This document shows positions 23,117-31,139 of a stretch of DNA of 40,797 nt, piece after piece. The DNA is taken from positions 9,035 to 49,831 of the forward strand of contig VBJR01000167.1 in assembly GCA_005880175.1 (NCBI GenBank), in the 5' to 3' direction. The notes under the pieces were generated by a model, which was not told the origin of the DNA, did no database searches, and saw only the letters and a list, made by a program, of their open reading frames with translations. A program made the position numbers and the translations under genes. The DNA comes from Chloroflexota bacterium. Its GTDB lineage: Bacteria > Chloroflexota > Dormibacteria > Dormibacterales > Dormibacteraceae. Position 1 is the first letter of the stretch; the number at the start of each line of letters is the position of its first letter.

Positions 23117-25842
23117 GCGGACGCCTCGCCGGCCACCACGAACCGCACCAGCTCCGCGCGCGACCGGATGCCCAGCTTGCGGAACACGCTGCGCAGGTGG
23201 TGGTCCACCGTCCGCGGGCTGATGAACAGCTGGGCGGCCGCCTCGCGGTTCGTCGCCCCCTGGCTGACCGTGCGCACCACCTGGAGCTCCTGCTGCGTGA
23301 GCTGGTCGAGCGTGCTCGGGTCGCGCCGCCGGGCGGTCTCGCCGGTGGCCCGCAGCTCCGCCCGGGCGCGCTCCGCCCACGAGGCCGCGCCCAGCGCCTC
23401 GAACGTGTCGAGCGCCGCCCGCAGCGCCTCGCGCGCGTCCACTCGACGCCGCTCCCGGCGCAGGTGCTCGCCGTGCAGCAGCTGCGTCCGCGCCCGGTCG
23501 AGCAGGCGGTCCGTCGTCGCGTGGGCGCGCAGCGCCTCGTCGAACAGCCGGTCCGCCTCCGCTCCGTCCGCCAGCAGCGCCCGGGCGCGAGCGGCCAGGG
23601 CCCGGGCCTCGGCCGACCCCGCCATCTCGGCCCAGGCGAGATAGGGCGCCAGCCGCTGCCGGCCCAGCTCGGGCCGGCCCGCCCGGACGGCGGCCTCGAC
23701 CAGGTCGGGGATCGAGGCGAACGCCACGCCCCGCTGGCCGGCGGCGCCGTCCCACAGCGCCTCCAGGTGCTGGACCGCCTCCTCCGACCGGCCGGCGGCC
23801 AGCGCCAGCCCGCCCAGCGCGCGCCGGGCCAGCACCAGCGTCCCGCGCAGCCCACGCCCGGCGGCCTCGGCCAGCACCTCGCCCGCCAGCCGGCGCGCCT
23901 CCTCCTCCCGCCCGCGCAGCGCCACCACCTCGGCCAGCAGCACCAGGTGCTGGCAGGCGAGGTTGACCTGGCCCGTCTCCAGCGCCAGCTGGCGGCCCTC
24001 GGCGGCCGCGGCCTCGGCCCACGCGTAGCGGCTGCGCGCGATCTCGTCGCCGGCCAGCGCCCGCAGCGCCCAGGCCAGGATGCCCGCCGCCCCCTGGGCC
24101 CGTGCCTGCGCCACCGCCCGCGTCTGGAGGCGGCGCGCGACCGCGTAGTCGCCGAGGCCGAAGGCGATGCCGCCGGCCCGCGACAGCAGCTCGGGGTCGT
24201 CCAGCCCCTCGATCCGGGCCAGGTCCTCGCGCACGCCGACGGGCTGCTCGCCCCACGTGATCGGCGCGACCGCGAGCTGGAGCCTGGCCAGCACCGCGTC
24301 CCCCGCCTCGGCCGCCGGGGGCAGGCTCGCCGTCAGCCGGCTGATCTCGCGGCCGGCGGCCTGGTCGTCGGCCTGGAACGCGGCCTCGCCGGCGGCGCCC
24401 AGCGCTCGCAGGGCGAGATGGGGAGCGACCGGCAGCGCCTCCCTCGCGACGTCGACGAGGATGGCCAGGCCGTCGGCGGGCACGCCCGAGCGCGTCTCGA
24501 TGACGGCCCGGAGGTACCGCGCCTCCAGGCGCGCGGCCGGGTCGGCGGCCCCGGCCTGCTCGGCTCGTTCGAGCAGCGCCCGCGCCCGCGGGGCGCCGCC
24601 CGCGTGCCACGCGGCGGTGGCGGCGGCGACCAGACGCCGGCTCCGGTCTCTCGCGGACGAGCTCAGGTCGGCCGCCCGCTCCAGCGCGAGCGCGGCGGTC
24701 GCGTGGCCGGACCGGCGCAGCGTCCGCTCGGCGGCGCGCTCCAGCTCGGCGGCGACCGCCTCGTCCGGCTCCTGCGCCGCCTGGGCCAGGTGCCACGCCC
24801 GGCGGTCGAGCTCGTCGTCCGTCCCGGCGAGCGCGGCGGCCAGCGCCAGGTGCACGGCGCGGCGGTCGGCCGCGGTGGCGCCGTGGTACACCGCCGACCG
24901 GACCAGCGGGTGCCGGAAGACGACCACCGCCCCTTCGACGTGGAGCAGGTCGGCCAGCCCGTCGATCGGGGCGTCCACGCCCAGCTCGGCCGCCGCGCGC
25001 GCGATCAGGCCCGGCGACCCGGAGCCCTCGGCGGCGCAGACCAGGAGCAGCAGCCGATGCCCTGCGGGCAGCCGGCCGGCCCGCTCCAGGTACACGCGCT
25101 CGAGGTCCCGCGCCAGCGGCAGGGGGTCGGGCAGCGCCTCCCGGCCGGCGAGCTGGCCCGCCGTGAGCAGGGCCGGCAGCTCGACGAGGCCCAGCGGGTT
25201 GCCGGCGGTGGCGCGCACCAGCTCGTCGCGGACGCCGGGGGCGAGGCGGGGGCCCCAGCGCTCGTCCAGCAGCGCCGCCGCCGGCGCCGGCTCGAGGCCG
25301 CTCACCGTCAGCTCGCCGGCGCCGGCGCCGTCCAGGATGGCGTCGTCGCCCGCCCGGACGGCGGCGATCAGCGCGACCGGGTCCGACCCGATGCGGCGGG
25401 CCACGAACCGGACGACGTCCAGCGACGGCCCGTCCACCCACTGCGCGTCGTCCACGATGCACAGCACCGGCCGCTCGCTCGCGGCCTCCGAGAGGAGCGT
25501 GAGCACGGCCAGCGAGACCAGGAACCGGTCGGGCACCGGTCCGGCGCGGAGGCCCAGCGCGGTGTCGAGCGCCGCCGCCTGCGGCTCGGGCGGGCGGTGC
25601 CGGCCGTCCAGGACGGGACGGAGGAGCTGGTGGAGCGCGGCATACGCGAGCGTGGCCTCCGCCTCGGCGCCGGCGGCGCTGAGCACGGCCATGCCCTCCG
25701 CCTGGCCGGCGGCCGCGGCGAGCAGCGCGGACTTGCCCGCCCCCGGCTCGCCGCGCAGGACGAGGGCCCCGCCCCGGCCGGCGCGCGCGCCCTCCAGCAG
25801 CCGGGCGATCGCCGCCGACTCGCGGTCGCGCGCCATCAGCAT
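23113..25842 (-). CDS. LAL-type (large ATP-binding) LuxR family regulator
   Basis: 909 residues. The N-terminal NTPase has Walker A GEPGAGKS (31-38) and Walker B CIVDDAQWVD (128-137). A long alpha-helical repeat region (TPR-like, rich in Ala/Leu/Glu/Arg) follows, and the C-terminal LuxR HTH is TQQELQVVRTVSQGATNREA to SPRTVDHHLRSVFRKLG. LAL proteins, like MalT, are ATP- and ligand-dependent activators. The start is ATG 25842 or 25836; neither has a strong ribosome site, and longer upstream starts run into the cupin gene on the other strand. It is first of the LAL, kinase, response regulator run. Having a one-component LAL sensor translationally coupled to a two-component pair is uncommon in my knowledge. 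Confidence 0.92.
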   Translation of the reverse strand: MLMARDRESAAIARLLEGARAGRGGALVLRGEPGAGKSALLAAAAGQAEGMAVLSAAGAEAEATLAYAALHQLLRPVLDGRHRPPEPQAAALDTALGLRAGPVPDRFLVSLAVLTLLSEAASERPVLCIVDDAQWVDGPSLDVVRFVARRIGSDPVALIAAVRAGDDAILDGAGAGELTVSGLEPAPAAALLDERWGPRLAPGVRDELVRATAGNPLGLVELPALLTAGQLAGREALPDPLPLARDLERVYLERAGRLPAGHRLLLLVCAAEGSGSPGLIARAAAELGVDAPIDGLADLLHVEGAVVVFRHPLVRSAVYHGATAADRRAVHLALAAALAGTDDELDRRAWHLAQAAQEPDEAVAAELERAAERTLRRSGHATAALALERAADLSSSARDRSRRLVAAATAAWHAGGAPRARALLERAEQAGAADPAARLEARYLRAVIETRSGVPADGLAILVDVAREALPVAPHLALRALGAAGEAAFQADDQAAGREISRLTASLPPAAEAGDAVLARLQLAVAPITWGEQPVGVREDLARIEGLDDPELLSRAGGIAFGLGDYAVARRLQTRAVAQARAQGAAGILAWALRALAGDEIARSRYAWAEAAAAEGRQLALETGQVNLACQHLVLLAEVVALRGREEEARRLAGEVLAEAAGRGLRGTLVLARRALGGLALAAGRSEEAVQHLEALWDGAAGQRGVAFASIPDLVEAAVRAGRPELGRQRLAPYLAWAEMAGSAEARALAARARALLADGAEADRLFDEALRAHATTDRLLDRARTQLLHGEHLRRERRRVDAREALRAALDTFEALGAASWAERARAELRATGETARRRDPSTLDQLTQQELQVVRTVSQGATNREAAAQLFISPRTVDHHLRSVFRKLGIRSRAELVRFVVAGEASA

Positions 25843-25915
25843 GCGCCAGAGCCTAGCGACAGACCGGCGATTCTCGCGATGCGAGCGGTCCCGGCACGGC
25901 CATAGCCTGGCGGGC

Positions 25916-26278
25916 ATGAGCACCGACTCTGAGCGAACCACAGCGACAGCGGCGGTCGTGGACTTCGAAGAGCTGCGCCGGGGCGGCTCGTTCGTGTTCA
26001 TCGGCGCCGAGCACGGCGGCGTCCCGGCGTCGTTCATCCTCGACCGCTCCGAGCCCGGCCAGGGGCCGGCGCTGCACCGGCATCCCTACCCCGAGCTGTG
26101 GATCGTCGAGGAGGGCCAGGCCATGTTCACGGCCGGCGACCGCACTCTCGCGGCCGGACCCGGCTCGGTCGTCGTGGTGCCGGCGGGGATGGCCCACCGG
26201 TTCGTGAACACGGGCACCACACCGATGCGCATGGTCTGCGTCCACACCAGCGCCCGCATGGAGACGGAATGGCTCTAG
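25916..26278 (+). CDS. Cupin-domain protein
   Basis: 120-residue single-domain cupin. Motif 1 is GPALHRHPYPELWIVEEGQA, with the His-X-His and Glu metal ligands, and motif 2 is PAGMAHRFVNTG, with the second His. Such small cupins bind a metal and act as dioxygenases, isomerases or ligand sensors; the reaction is not predictable here. It is divergent from the LAL gene across 73 bp that contain a small CTCGC-GAT-GCGAG inverted repeat (about 25873-25885). Its stop overlaps the exporter start by 10 bp, so cupin, exporter and flavin oxidoreductase form one coupled operon. Confidence 0.88.
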   Translation: MSTDSERTTATAAVVDFEELRRGGSFVFIGAEHGGVPASFILDRSEPGQGPALHRHPYPELWIVEEGQAMFTAGDRTLAAGPGSVVVVPAGMAHRFVNTGTTPMRMVCVHTSARMETEWL

Positions 26279-27735
26279 CGTTCCACCCGCGGAGCCGAAC
26301 CGAGGCGGCGGGCGGCCGGCGGTGGTCCGTGCTGGCCTTCGTGGCGCTGGCGCAGCTGATGGTCGCGCTCGACGCCACGATCGTGAGCATCGCCCTGCCG
26401 TCGGCGCAACGCGCGCTGCACGCCTCCGACGCCGAGCGGCAGTGGGTCGTCACGGCGTACACGCTGGCGTTCGGCTGCCTGCTCCTGGTGGGCGGCCGGA
26501 TCGCCGACTCGCTGGGCCGCAAGCGCGCGTTCGTGGCGGGCCTGGCCGGGTTCGCGGTCGCCTCGGCTGCGGGCGGGGCCGCTCCTGCCCTGCCGGTGCT
26601 GGTGGGGGCGCGCGCCCTGCAGGGCGCGTTCGCCGCGCTCCTGGCCCCGACCGCGCTGTCGCTGCTGGCCGTGACGTTCACCGGGCCGCGCGAGCGGGCC
26701 CGGGCGTTCGCGGTCTACGGCACGATCGCCGGGACGGGCGCCGTGGTCGGGCTGCTGCTGGGCGGCGTCCTGACGCAGTACCTGGACTGGCGCTGGTGCC
26801 TGTACGTCAACGTGCCGGTGGCGGCCGTCGCGGCGGCGGGCGGCTGGCTCGTGCTGGGAGGCCGGGAGCCGGGCGGCGGTGGGCGCCGGCTCGATATCCC
26901 GCGGGCGCTGGTGGCCGGCGCCGGCCTCGCGGCGCTGATCTCGGCCTGCTCGCAGGCGGTCACCGAGGGCTGGGCCTCGCGGACGGTCGCCGGCCTGCTC
27001 GCGCTCTCCGGCCTGCTGCTGGCCGCCTTCCTGGTCCGGGACGCGCGCGCGGCCAGGCCGCTGCTGCCGCTCCGCATCGTCCGGCACCGGGCCCGGGCCG
27101 GCGTGTACGTGACGGTCGCGCTGGCCATCGCCGGCATGTTCGGCGCGTTCCTGCTCCTCACGTACTACCTGCAGGTGGTGCTCGGCTTCACCCCGCTCGA
27201 GGCCGGCCTGGCGTTCCTGCCCATGACCGCGGCCGCTCAGGTCACGTCGTGGGCCATCGCCAGCCGGCTGATGCCGTTCGTGCCGCCGCGGGCGCTGATG
27301 GCGCCGGGCGCCCTGGTGGCCGCGGCCGGCATGGGCGTCCTGACGCTCGTGCAGGCGAGCGGCGGCTACCTCAGCGTCGTGTTGCCCGCCGAGGTGCTGC
27401 TGGGGGCGGGCGTCTCGTGCGTGATGGTGCCCGCGTTCAGCACCGCCACGCAGGGCGTGGACCCGCGGGAGGCCGGCGCCGCGTCGGCCATCGTCAACAC
27501 GGCCCAGCAGCTCGGCGGCTCGATCGGCACGGCGCTGCTCAACACGATCGCGGCCGGCGCCGCCGCCGGCTTCGGCGCCGCGGGCATCGCGGCCCTGGTC
27601 CACGGCTACTCGGCCGCAGCCGGCTTCGGCGCGGCCATCCTCGTGGCTGCCTCCGTGGTCGCCGCGGTCATGATCGACGCCGGCCGGCCGGTCACGCGGC
27701 AGGCCGGCCTGGCGCCAGGAGGCACCTCACGATGA
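26269..27735 (+). CDS. MFS exporter, DHA2 (EmrB/QacA) family
   Basis: 488 residues, the size of 14-helix drug exporters. Hallmarks are LMVALDATIVSIALPSAQRA (motif D1), the loop GGRIADSLGRKRAF (motif A), LLGGVLTQYLDWRWCLYVNV (motif C region plus DWRW-IN-like) and NTAQQLGGSIGTALLNTI. It should export a small molecule by proton antiport. The ATG at 26269 lies inside the cupin 3' end with GGAG 5 nt upstream. Its stop overlaps the LLM gene as ATGA. In an operon with a cupin and a flavin oxidoreductase, a role in exporting a modified or toxic aromatic compound is plausible but unproven. Confidence 0.92.
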   Translation: MALAFHPRSRTEAAGGRRWSVLAFVALAQLMVALDATIVSIALPSAQRALHASDAERQWVVTAYTLAFGCLLLVGGRIADSLGRKRAFVAGLAGFAVASAAGGAAPALPVLVGARALQGAFAALLAPTALSLLAVTFTGPRERARAFAVYGTIAGTGAVVGLLLGGVLTQYLDWRWCLYVNVPVAAVAAAGGWLVLGGREPGGGGRRLDIPRALVAGAGLAALISACSQAVTEGWASRTVAGLLALSGLLLAAFLVRDARAARPLLPLRIVRHRARAGVYVTVALAIAGMFGAFLLLTYYLQVVLGFTPLEAGLAFLPMTAAAQVTSWAIASRLMPFVPPRALMAPGALVAAAGMGVLTLVQASGGYLSVVLPAEVLLGAGVSCVMVPAFSTATQGVDPREAGAASAIVNTAQQLGGSIGTALLNTIAAGAAAGFGAAGIAALVHGYSAAAGFGAAILVAASVVAAVMIDAGRPVTRQAGLAPGGTSR

Positions 27736-28625
27736 ACGGTCATCCCTTCCGCTTCGGCGTGGTCACGGCGGTGGCGAGCGGCGGCGAGGAGTGGGCCGCC
27801 CGGGCCCGCCGCATCGAGTCGCTCGGCTTCTCGACGCTGGTGATGCCCGACGGGCTGCGCTACACGCTGGCCCCGATGCCGGCGCTGGCGGCCGCGGCCG
27901 CGGCCACCCGGACCCTGCGCGTGGGCACGTACGTGATCGCGAACGACTTCCGCAACCCGGTGCTGCTGGCCAAGGAGGCGGCGACGCTGGACGTGCTGTC
28001 GGGCGGCCGCTTCGAGCTCGGTATGGGCGCGGGCCGGCCCGCCGCCGCGGACGACAACCGCATGCTGGGCATCGGGTTCGACTCGGGCGGGGTGCGGGTG
28101 GCCCGGCTGGAGGAGTCGCTGGCGCTGCTCAAGCGGGTGCTCGCCGGCGAGACCGCGACGGCCGCGGGGCCGTACTACGCCGCGGAGGGGGCGGAGGTGT
28201 CGCCCCGGCCGGCCCGGCGGCCGCCGATCCTGGTGGCCGGCAGTGGGCGGCGCCTGCTCTCGCTGGCGGCGCGCGAGGCGGACATCGTGGCGCTGGGCCT
28301 GCAGCCGACCGAGCCGGCGGCCGCGGCTGCCGAGCGGATCGGCTGGCTCCGCGAGGCGGCAGGCGACCGCTTCGACGAGCTGGAGCTGAACCTCAACCTG
28401 ATGGCGGTGGGCGACCAGGTGCCACGCCACCTCTCGATGCGGCTGGGCGTGACGGCCGCCGACCTGGCCGCCGCCGGCTCGGTGGCGGCGGTGACCGGGA
28501 CCACCGACGAGATGTGCGCGACGCTGGAGCGGCGGCGCGAGGAGCTGGGCATCTCCTACCTGATGGTCGGCGACGAGCTCGTGGACGCGTTCGCGCCGGT
28601 CGTCGAGCGCCTGGCCGGCCGGTGA
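27732..28625 (+). CDS. LLM class F420/flavin-dependent oxidoreductase
   Basis: 297 residues of the luciferase-like monooxygenase fold. Landmarks are FRFGVVTAVA, ARRIESLGFSTLVMPDGL, TRTLRVGTYVIANDFRNPVL, AATLDVLSGGRFELGMGAG and PPILVAGSGRRLLSLAAREA, matching the F420-binding-type LLM subfamily common in actinomycetes. It probably oxidises or reduces a small organic substrate using F420 or FMN. AGGAGG (27717-27722) lies upstream of the ATG, which overlaps the exporter stop as ATGA. Only 17 bp separate its stop from that of the convergent FAD reductase, and no hairpin is visible there. Confidence 0.9.
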   Translation: MNGHPFRFGVVTAVASGGEEWAARARRIESLGFSTLVMPDGLRYTLAPMPALAAAAAATRTLRVGTYVIANDFRNPVLLAKEAATLDVLSGGRFELGMGAGRPAAADDNRMLGIGFDSGGVRVARLEESLALLKRVLAGETATAAGPYYAAEGAEVSPRPARRPPILVAGSGRRLLSLAAREADIVALGLQPTEPAAAAAERIGWLREAAGDRFDELELNLNLMAVGDQVPRHLSMRLGVTAADLAAAGSVAAVTGTTDEMCATLERRREELGISYLMVGDELVDAFAPVVERLAGR

Positions 28626-28642
28626 GGTGGGCGGTTCGCGGT

Positions 28643-29869
28643 CTACGCGCGTCTGGCGACCTCGCGCAGGTCGCTGCCCTCGTCGGCCAGGGCCTCCGGC
28701 ACGACCACCGCCTGGCTGGAGATCAGGTCCCGGCTGAACCTGATGGTCCGCGGCTCGTTCACGGCCAGCACGGCCTGGATGCGTCCCTCCTGGAGGTAGA
28801 AGACGGAGAAGCGCTCGCCCTCCCGGTCGCCCCGCCACACGGTCTGGTCGAACGCCGCCGCGTTGCCGAGGTACTGCAGGTTGACGTCGTACTGGTCGGA
28901 CCAGAACCACGGCAGCTCCTGGTACGGGGTCGCGCCGGCGGCGATGGCCTGGCCGATCGCCTGGCCCTGCTTCCTCGCCACCTGCCAGTGTTCGACCCGC
29001 AGGTGGCGGCCGAAGACCGGATGCCGGTGGGCCGCGATGTCGCCGGCGCAGTACACGTCTTCGCCGGCGCGCAGCGTCTCGTCCACGGCGACGCCGGCGG
29101 CGGCCATGGGCAACTCCAGGTCGTGGGCGAGGCTCACCTCGGGCTCGATTCCGACGGCGATCAGGACCAGGTCCACGTCTTCGCGGGCGCCGTCCCCGAG
29201 CCGGACCGCGGCGACGCGATCCCCGTCCGCGATCCACTCGCTCACGGCCGTGGACAGCCGCAGGTCCACGCCGTGGTCGCGGTGGATCCGCGCGTACACG
29301 CGGCCCATGTCCTCGCCCAGGGCCCGCACGAGCGGCACGGGCGCGAGCTCGACCACGATGGGCTCCTTGCCCATCATCCGGGCGGACGCGGCGACCTCGG
29401 CGCCGATGAAGCCGGCGCCGACGATCAGCGGGCGGTGCGCCTGGTCGAGCGCCTCCTTCAGCGCGACGCCGTCGTCGAGGCTGCGCAGGGCGAACACGTT
29501 GCTCAGCCGGGGCACGCCGTCCAGCCAACGCGGATGGCCGCCCGTGGCCAGCACGAGCACGTCGAAGGGCAGCGAGCGGCCGTCGTCGAGCGTCACGGTG
29601 GCGTCGCGACGGTTGGCGGCGGTGACGATCCGCTCCCCCAGCCACTCGACCCCCAGCTTCTCGTAGTCGTCGGGCTTCCGCAGCTGGACGCGATCGATGG
29701 GCAGCTCGCCGCGCAGGAACTGCTTCGAGAGGTACGGGCGGTGGTAGGCGGGATGCCGGTCGCGGCCCAGGAGGGCGACCGGGCCGTCGAAGCCGGCCTT
29801 GCGGAGCGCCTCGGCGGCGCCGTCGCCCGCCGCGCCGGCGCCCACGATCACGACCCGCGGCTGGCTCAT
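28643..29869 (-). CDS. FAD-dependent ferredoxin/rubredoxin reductase-like oxidoreductase
   Basis: 408 residues. The FAD-binding Rossmann motif RVVIVGAGAAGDGAAEAL opens the protein, followed by the typical RPYLSKQFL, LVLATGGHPR, the NAD-binding GAGFIGAEVAA, VDLVLIAVGIEPE, VYCAGDIAA and the C-terminal reductase domain (WFWSDQYDVNLQYLG to RTIRFSRDLIS). These enzymes pass electrons from NAD(P)H to a ferredoxin, rubredoxin or oxygenase. No Cys pair like that of disulfide reductases is seen. ATG 29869 overlaps the 77-residue upstream gene as ATGA, so the two act together. The divergent Cys-rich HTH gene likely controls the pair. Confidence 0.92.
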   Translation of the reverse strand: MSQPRVVIVGAGAAGDGAAEALRKAGFDGPVALLGRDRHPAYHRPYLSKQFLRGELPIDRVQLRKPDDYEKLGVEWLGERIVTAANRRDATVTLDDGRSLPFDVLVLATGGHPRWLDGVPRLSNVFALRSLDDGVALKEALDQAHRPLIVGAGFIGAEVAASARMMGKEPIVVELAPVPLVRALGEDMGRVYARIHRDHGVDLRLSTAVSEWIADGDRVAAVRLGDGAREDVDLVLIAVGIEPEVSLAHDLELPMAAAGVAVDETLRAGEDVYCAGDIAAHRHPVFGRHLRVEHWQVARKQGQAIGQAIAAGATPYQELPWFWSDQYDVNLQYLGNAAAFDQTVWRGDREGERFSVFYLQEGRIQAVLAVNEPRTIRFSRDLISSQAVVVPEALADEGSDLREVARRA

Positions 29870-30099
29870 TCCGGCAGCCCGGCCGAGACCCAGCGCTGGA
29901 AGAGCTCCACCTGCTCGGCCGGCCACGGCCCGTCGCAGGGCATGCCGCCCTCCGCGACCGCCGCGAGGATCGCGTCGGCGTTGGCGGTCACGTCGGCGTA
30001 GTCCCAGAGGTCGAACGCGCCCTCCATCGCCTCGCGGTCCTTGTCGCGGAACAGCGGCTTGATGTCTCGTTCGAAACTGAGTTCCCCGTTCTGAGTCAC
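29866..30099 (-). CDS. Small conserved protein (DIxPLFR motif), partner of FAD reductase
   Basis: 77 residues from GTG 30099 (GGAGG 8 nt upstream). The sequence reads FERDIKPLFRDKDREAM, then FDLWDYADVTANADAILAAV, MPCDGPWP and AEQVELFQRWVSAGLPE. I recognise this as a small module recurring in actinobacteria, alone or at the ends of ferritin- and tyrosinase-like proteins, and resembling the tail of a c-type cytochrome-like fold; it lacks CxxCH and has a single Cys. Its function is unknown. Coupled translation with the FAD reductase suggests a scaffold, substrate adaptor or electron-transfer helper. Confidence 0.85.
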   Translation of the reverse strand: MTQNGELSFERDIKPLFRDKDREAMEGAFDLWDYADVTANADAILAAVAEGGMPCDGPWPAEQVELFQRWVSAGLPE

Positions 30100-30150
30100 G
30101 TGCAGGTCCTCCGAGGTTGGCCGGGGCCGCGCCCGGGCGGCGGCCATTTC

Positions 30151-30166
30151 ACCAATATCTGTTGGT
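30151..30166. promoter_or_regulatory. Inverted-repeat operator in the divergent regulator/reductase promoter
   Basis: ACCAA-TATCTG-TTGGT, a perfect 5-bp inverted repeat with 6-bp spacer, in an AT-rich patch of an otherwise GC-rich 72-bp spacer. It ends 5 bp before the regulator ATG and about 50 bp from the start of the 77-residue gene. It probably binds the HTH regulator as a dimer and controls both directions. Confidence 0.65.
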
Positions 30167-30171
30167 TTATT

Positions 30172-30906
30172 ATGGCGATCGTGACCCGCGAGCGCAGCGA
30201 GGACCAGGCCGGCTCGCTGGCCGCGGCGTCCCTGCTGGTCGACTCGGTGCGGCGCCGCGTGTTCCGGTTCGTGCGCCGGGCCCGGCGGCCGGTCACTCGG
30301 GACGAGGCGGCGGCCTCGGCCGGGATCTCCAGGAACCTGGCGGCGTTCCATCTCGACAGGCTGGTCGAGGCCGGGCTGCTGCGCGCGGGACGGCAGACGA
30401 GCGCCGGTCCGGCGCGGGTTGGTCGCAAGCCCAAGGTATACGAGCCGGGCCCGGTCGAGGTCCACCTGGACGTACCGCGGCGCCAGCACGCGCTCCTCGC
30501 GGCTGTGCTGGTGGACACGATGGCGGCGGGCGGCGGCGACGCGGTGGCTGGCGACGCGGTGGCGGCCGCGCGGCGGCGCGGCCACCAGGTGGGCGCCGCG
30601 GCGCGCGCCGGGGCCGGGCCGCACCCGGGACCCGAGGCGGTCGAGGGGGTGCTGGAGGGCCTCGGGTTCGAGCCGTACCCGGCTGGCGCGGACGTGCTGC
30701 GCCTGGCCAACTGCCCGTTCCACCCGCACGCGGCGGACGCGCCGGAGCTCGTCTGCGGGATCAACCTGGGTTTGATCGCCGGGCTGCTGACCGGCCTGGG
30801 AGCGGGCGCGATGGAGGCGGTCCTGGCCCCCCGCGCCGGCGAGTGCTGCGTGGAGATCCGGCGCGGCGGGCCCGGCCGGGGCGGCGCGACGCGCGCCCGA
30901 CACTGA
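30172..30906 (+). CDS. ArsR/SufR-like HTH regulator with C-terminal Cys cluster
   Basis: 244 residues. The N-terminal winged HTH (about 22-75: SVRRRVFRFVRRARRPVTRD, then GISRNLAAFHLDRLVEAGLL) includes a GRKPKVY wing. The C-terminal domain carries four conserved-looking Cys: NCPFH (Cys181), LVCGIN (Cys195) and GECCVEI (Cys225, 226). The layout recalls SufR-type regulators that bind an iron-sulfur cluster, so redox, iron or nitric oxide sensing is a reasonable inference. The operator-like repeat overlaps its own promoter, implying autoregulation and control of the divergent reductase pair. A Tat-exported ferritin-like gene follows 233 bp downstream. The start is close to the operator with no strong ribosome site. 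Confidence 0.85.
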   Translation: MAIVTRERSEDQAGSLAAASLLVDSVRRRVFRFVRRARRPVTRDEAAASAGISRNLAAFHLDRLVEAGLLRAGRQTSAGPARVGRKPKVYEPGPVEVHLDVPRRQHALLAAVLVDTMAAGGGDAVAGDAVAAARRRGHQVGAAARAGAGPHPGPEAVEGVLEGLGFEPYPAGADVLRLANCPFHPHAADAPELVCGINLGLIAGLLTGLGAGAMEAVLAPRAGECCVEIRRGGPGRGGATRARH

Positions 30907-31139
30907 ACGAATCGACCCGCTGACTGTCGGGACGTCAGTCCCTGGCGCAGGGCAACCTGTTCCTCGCCGTCGTGGGCTTGCCGGCGGTCGCGCAAGCGCC
31001 GGTGACAGTAGTGCCAGCACCATCTTGAGATGGGGGTGGTAGTACCATACAGCCGTTCCGTGGGACGGACTCCACGGGCATGGCGAATCGGACTGGGCAG
31101 GGGTGAGCGTCGCGACAGCCGCTCCCCGAAGGAGCAGAC

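Noticed and set aside
23197..25905. 902-codon plus-strand open frame opposite the LAL gene
   Set aside because: Composition (Arg/Gln/Gly/His-rich) is that of an antisense shadow; the minus strand carries clear Walker and LuxR motifs.
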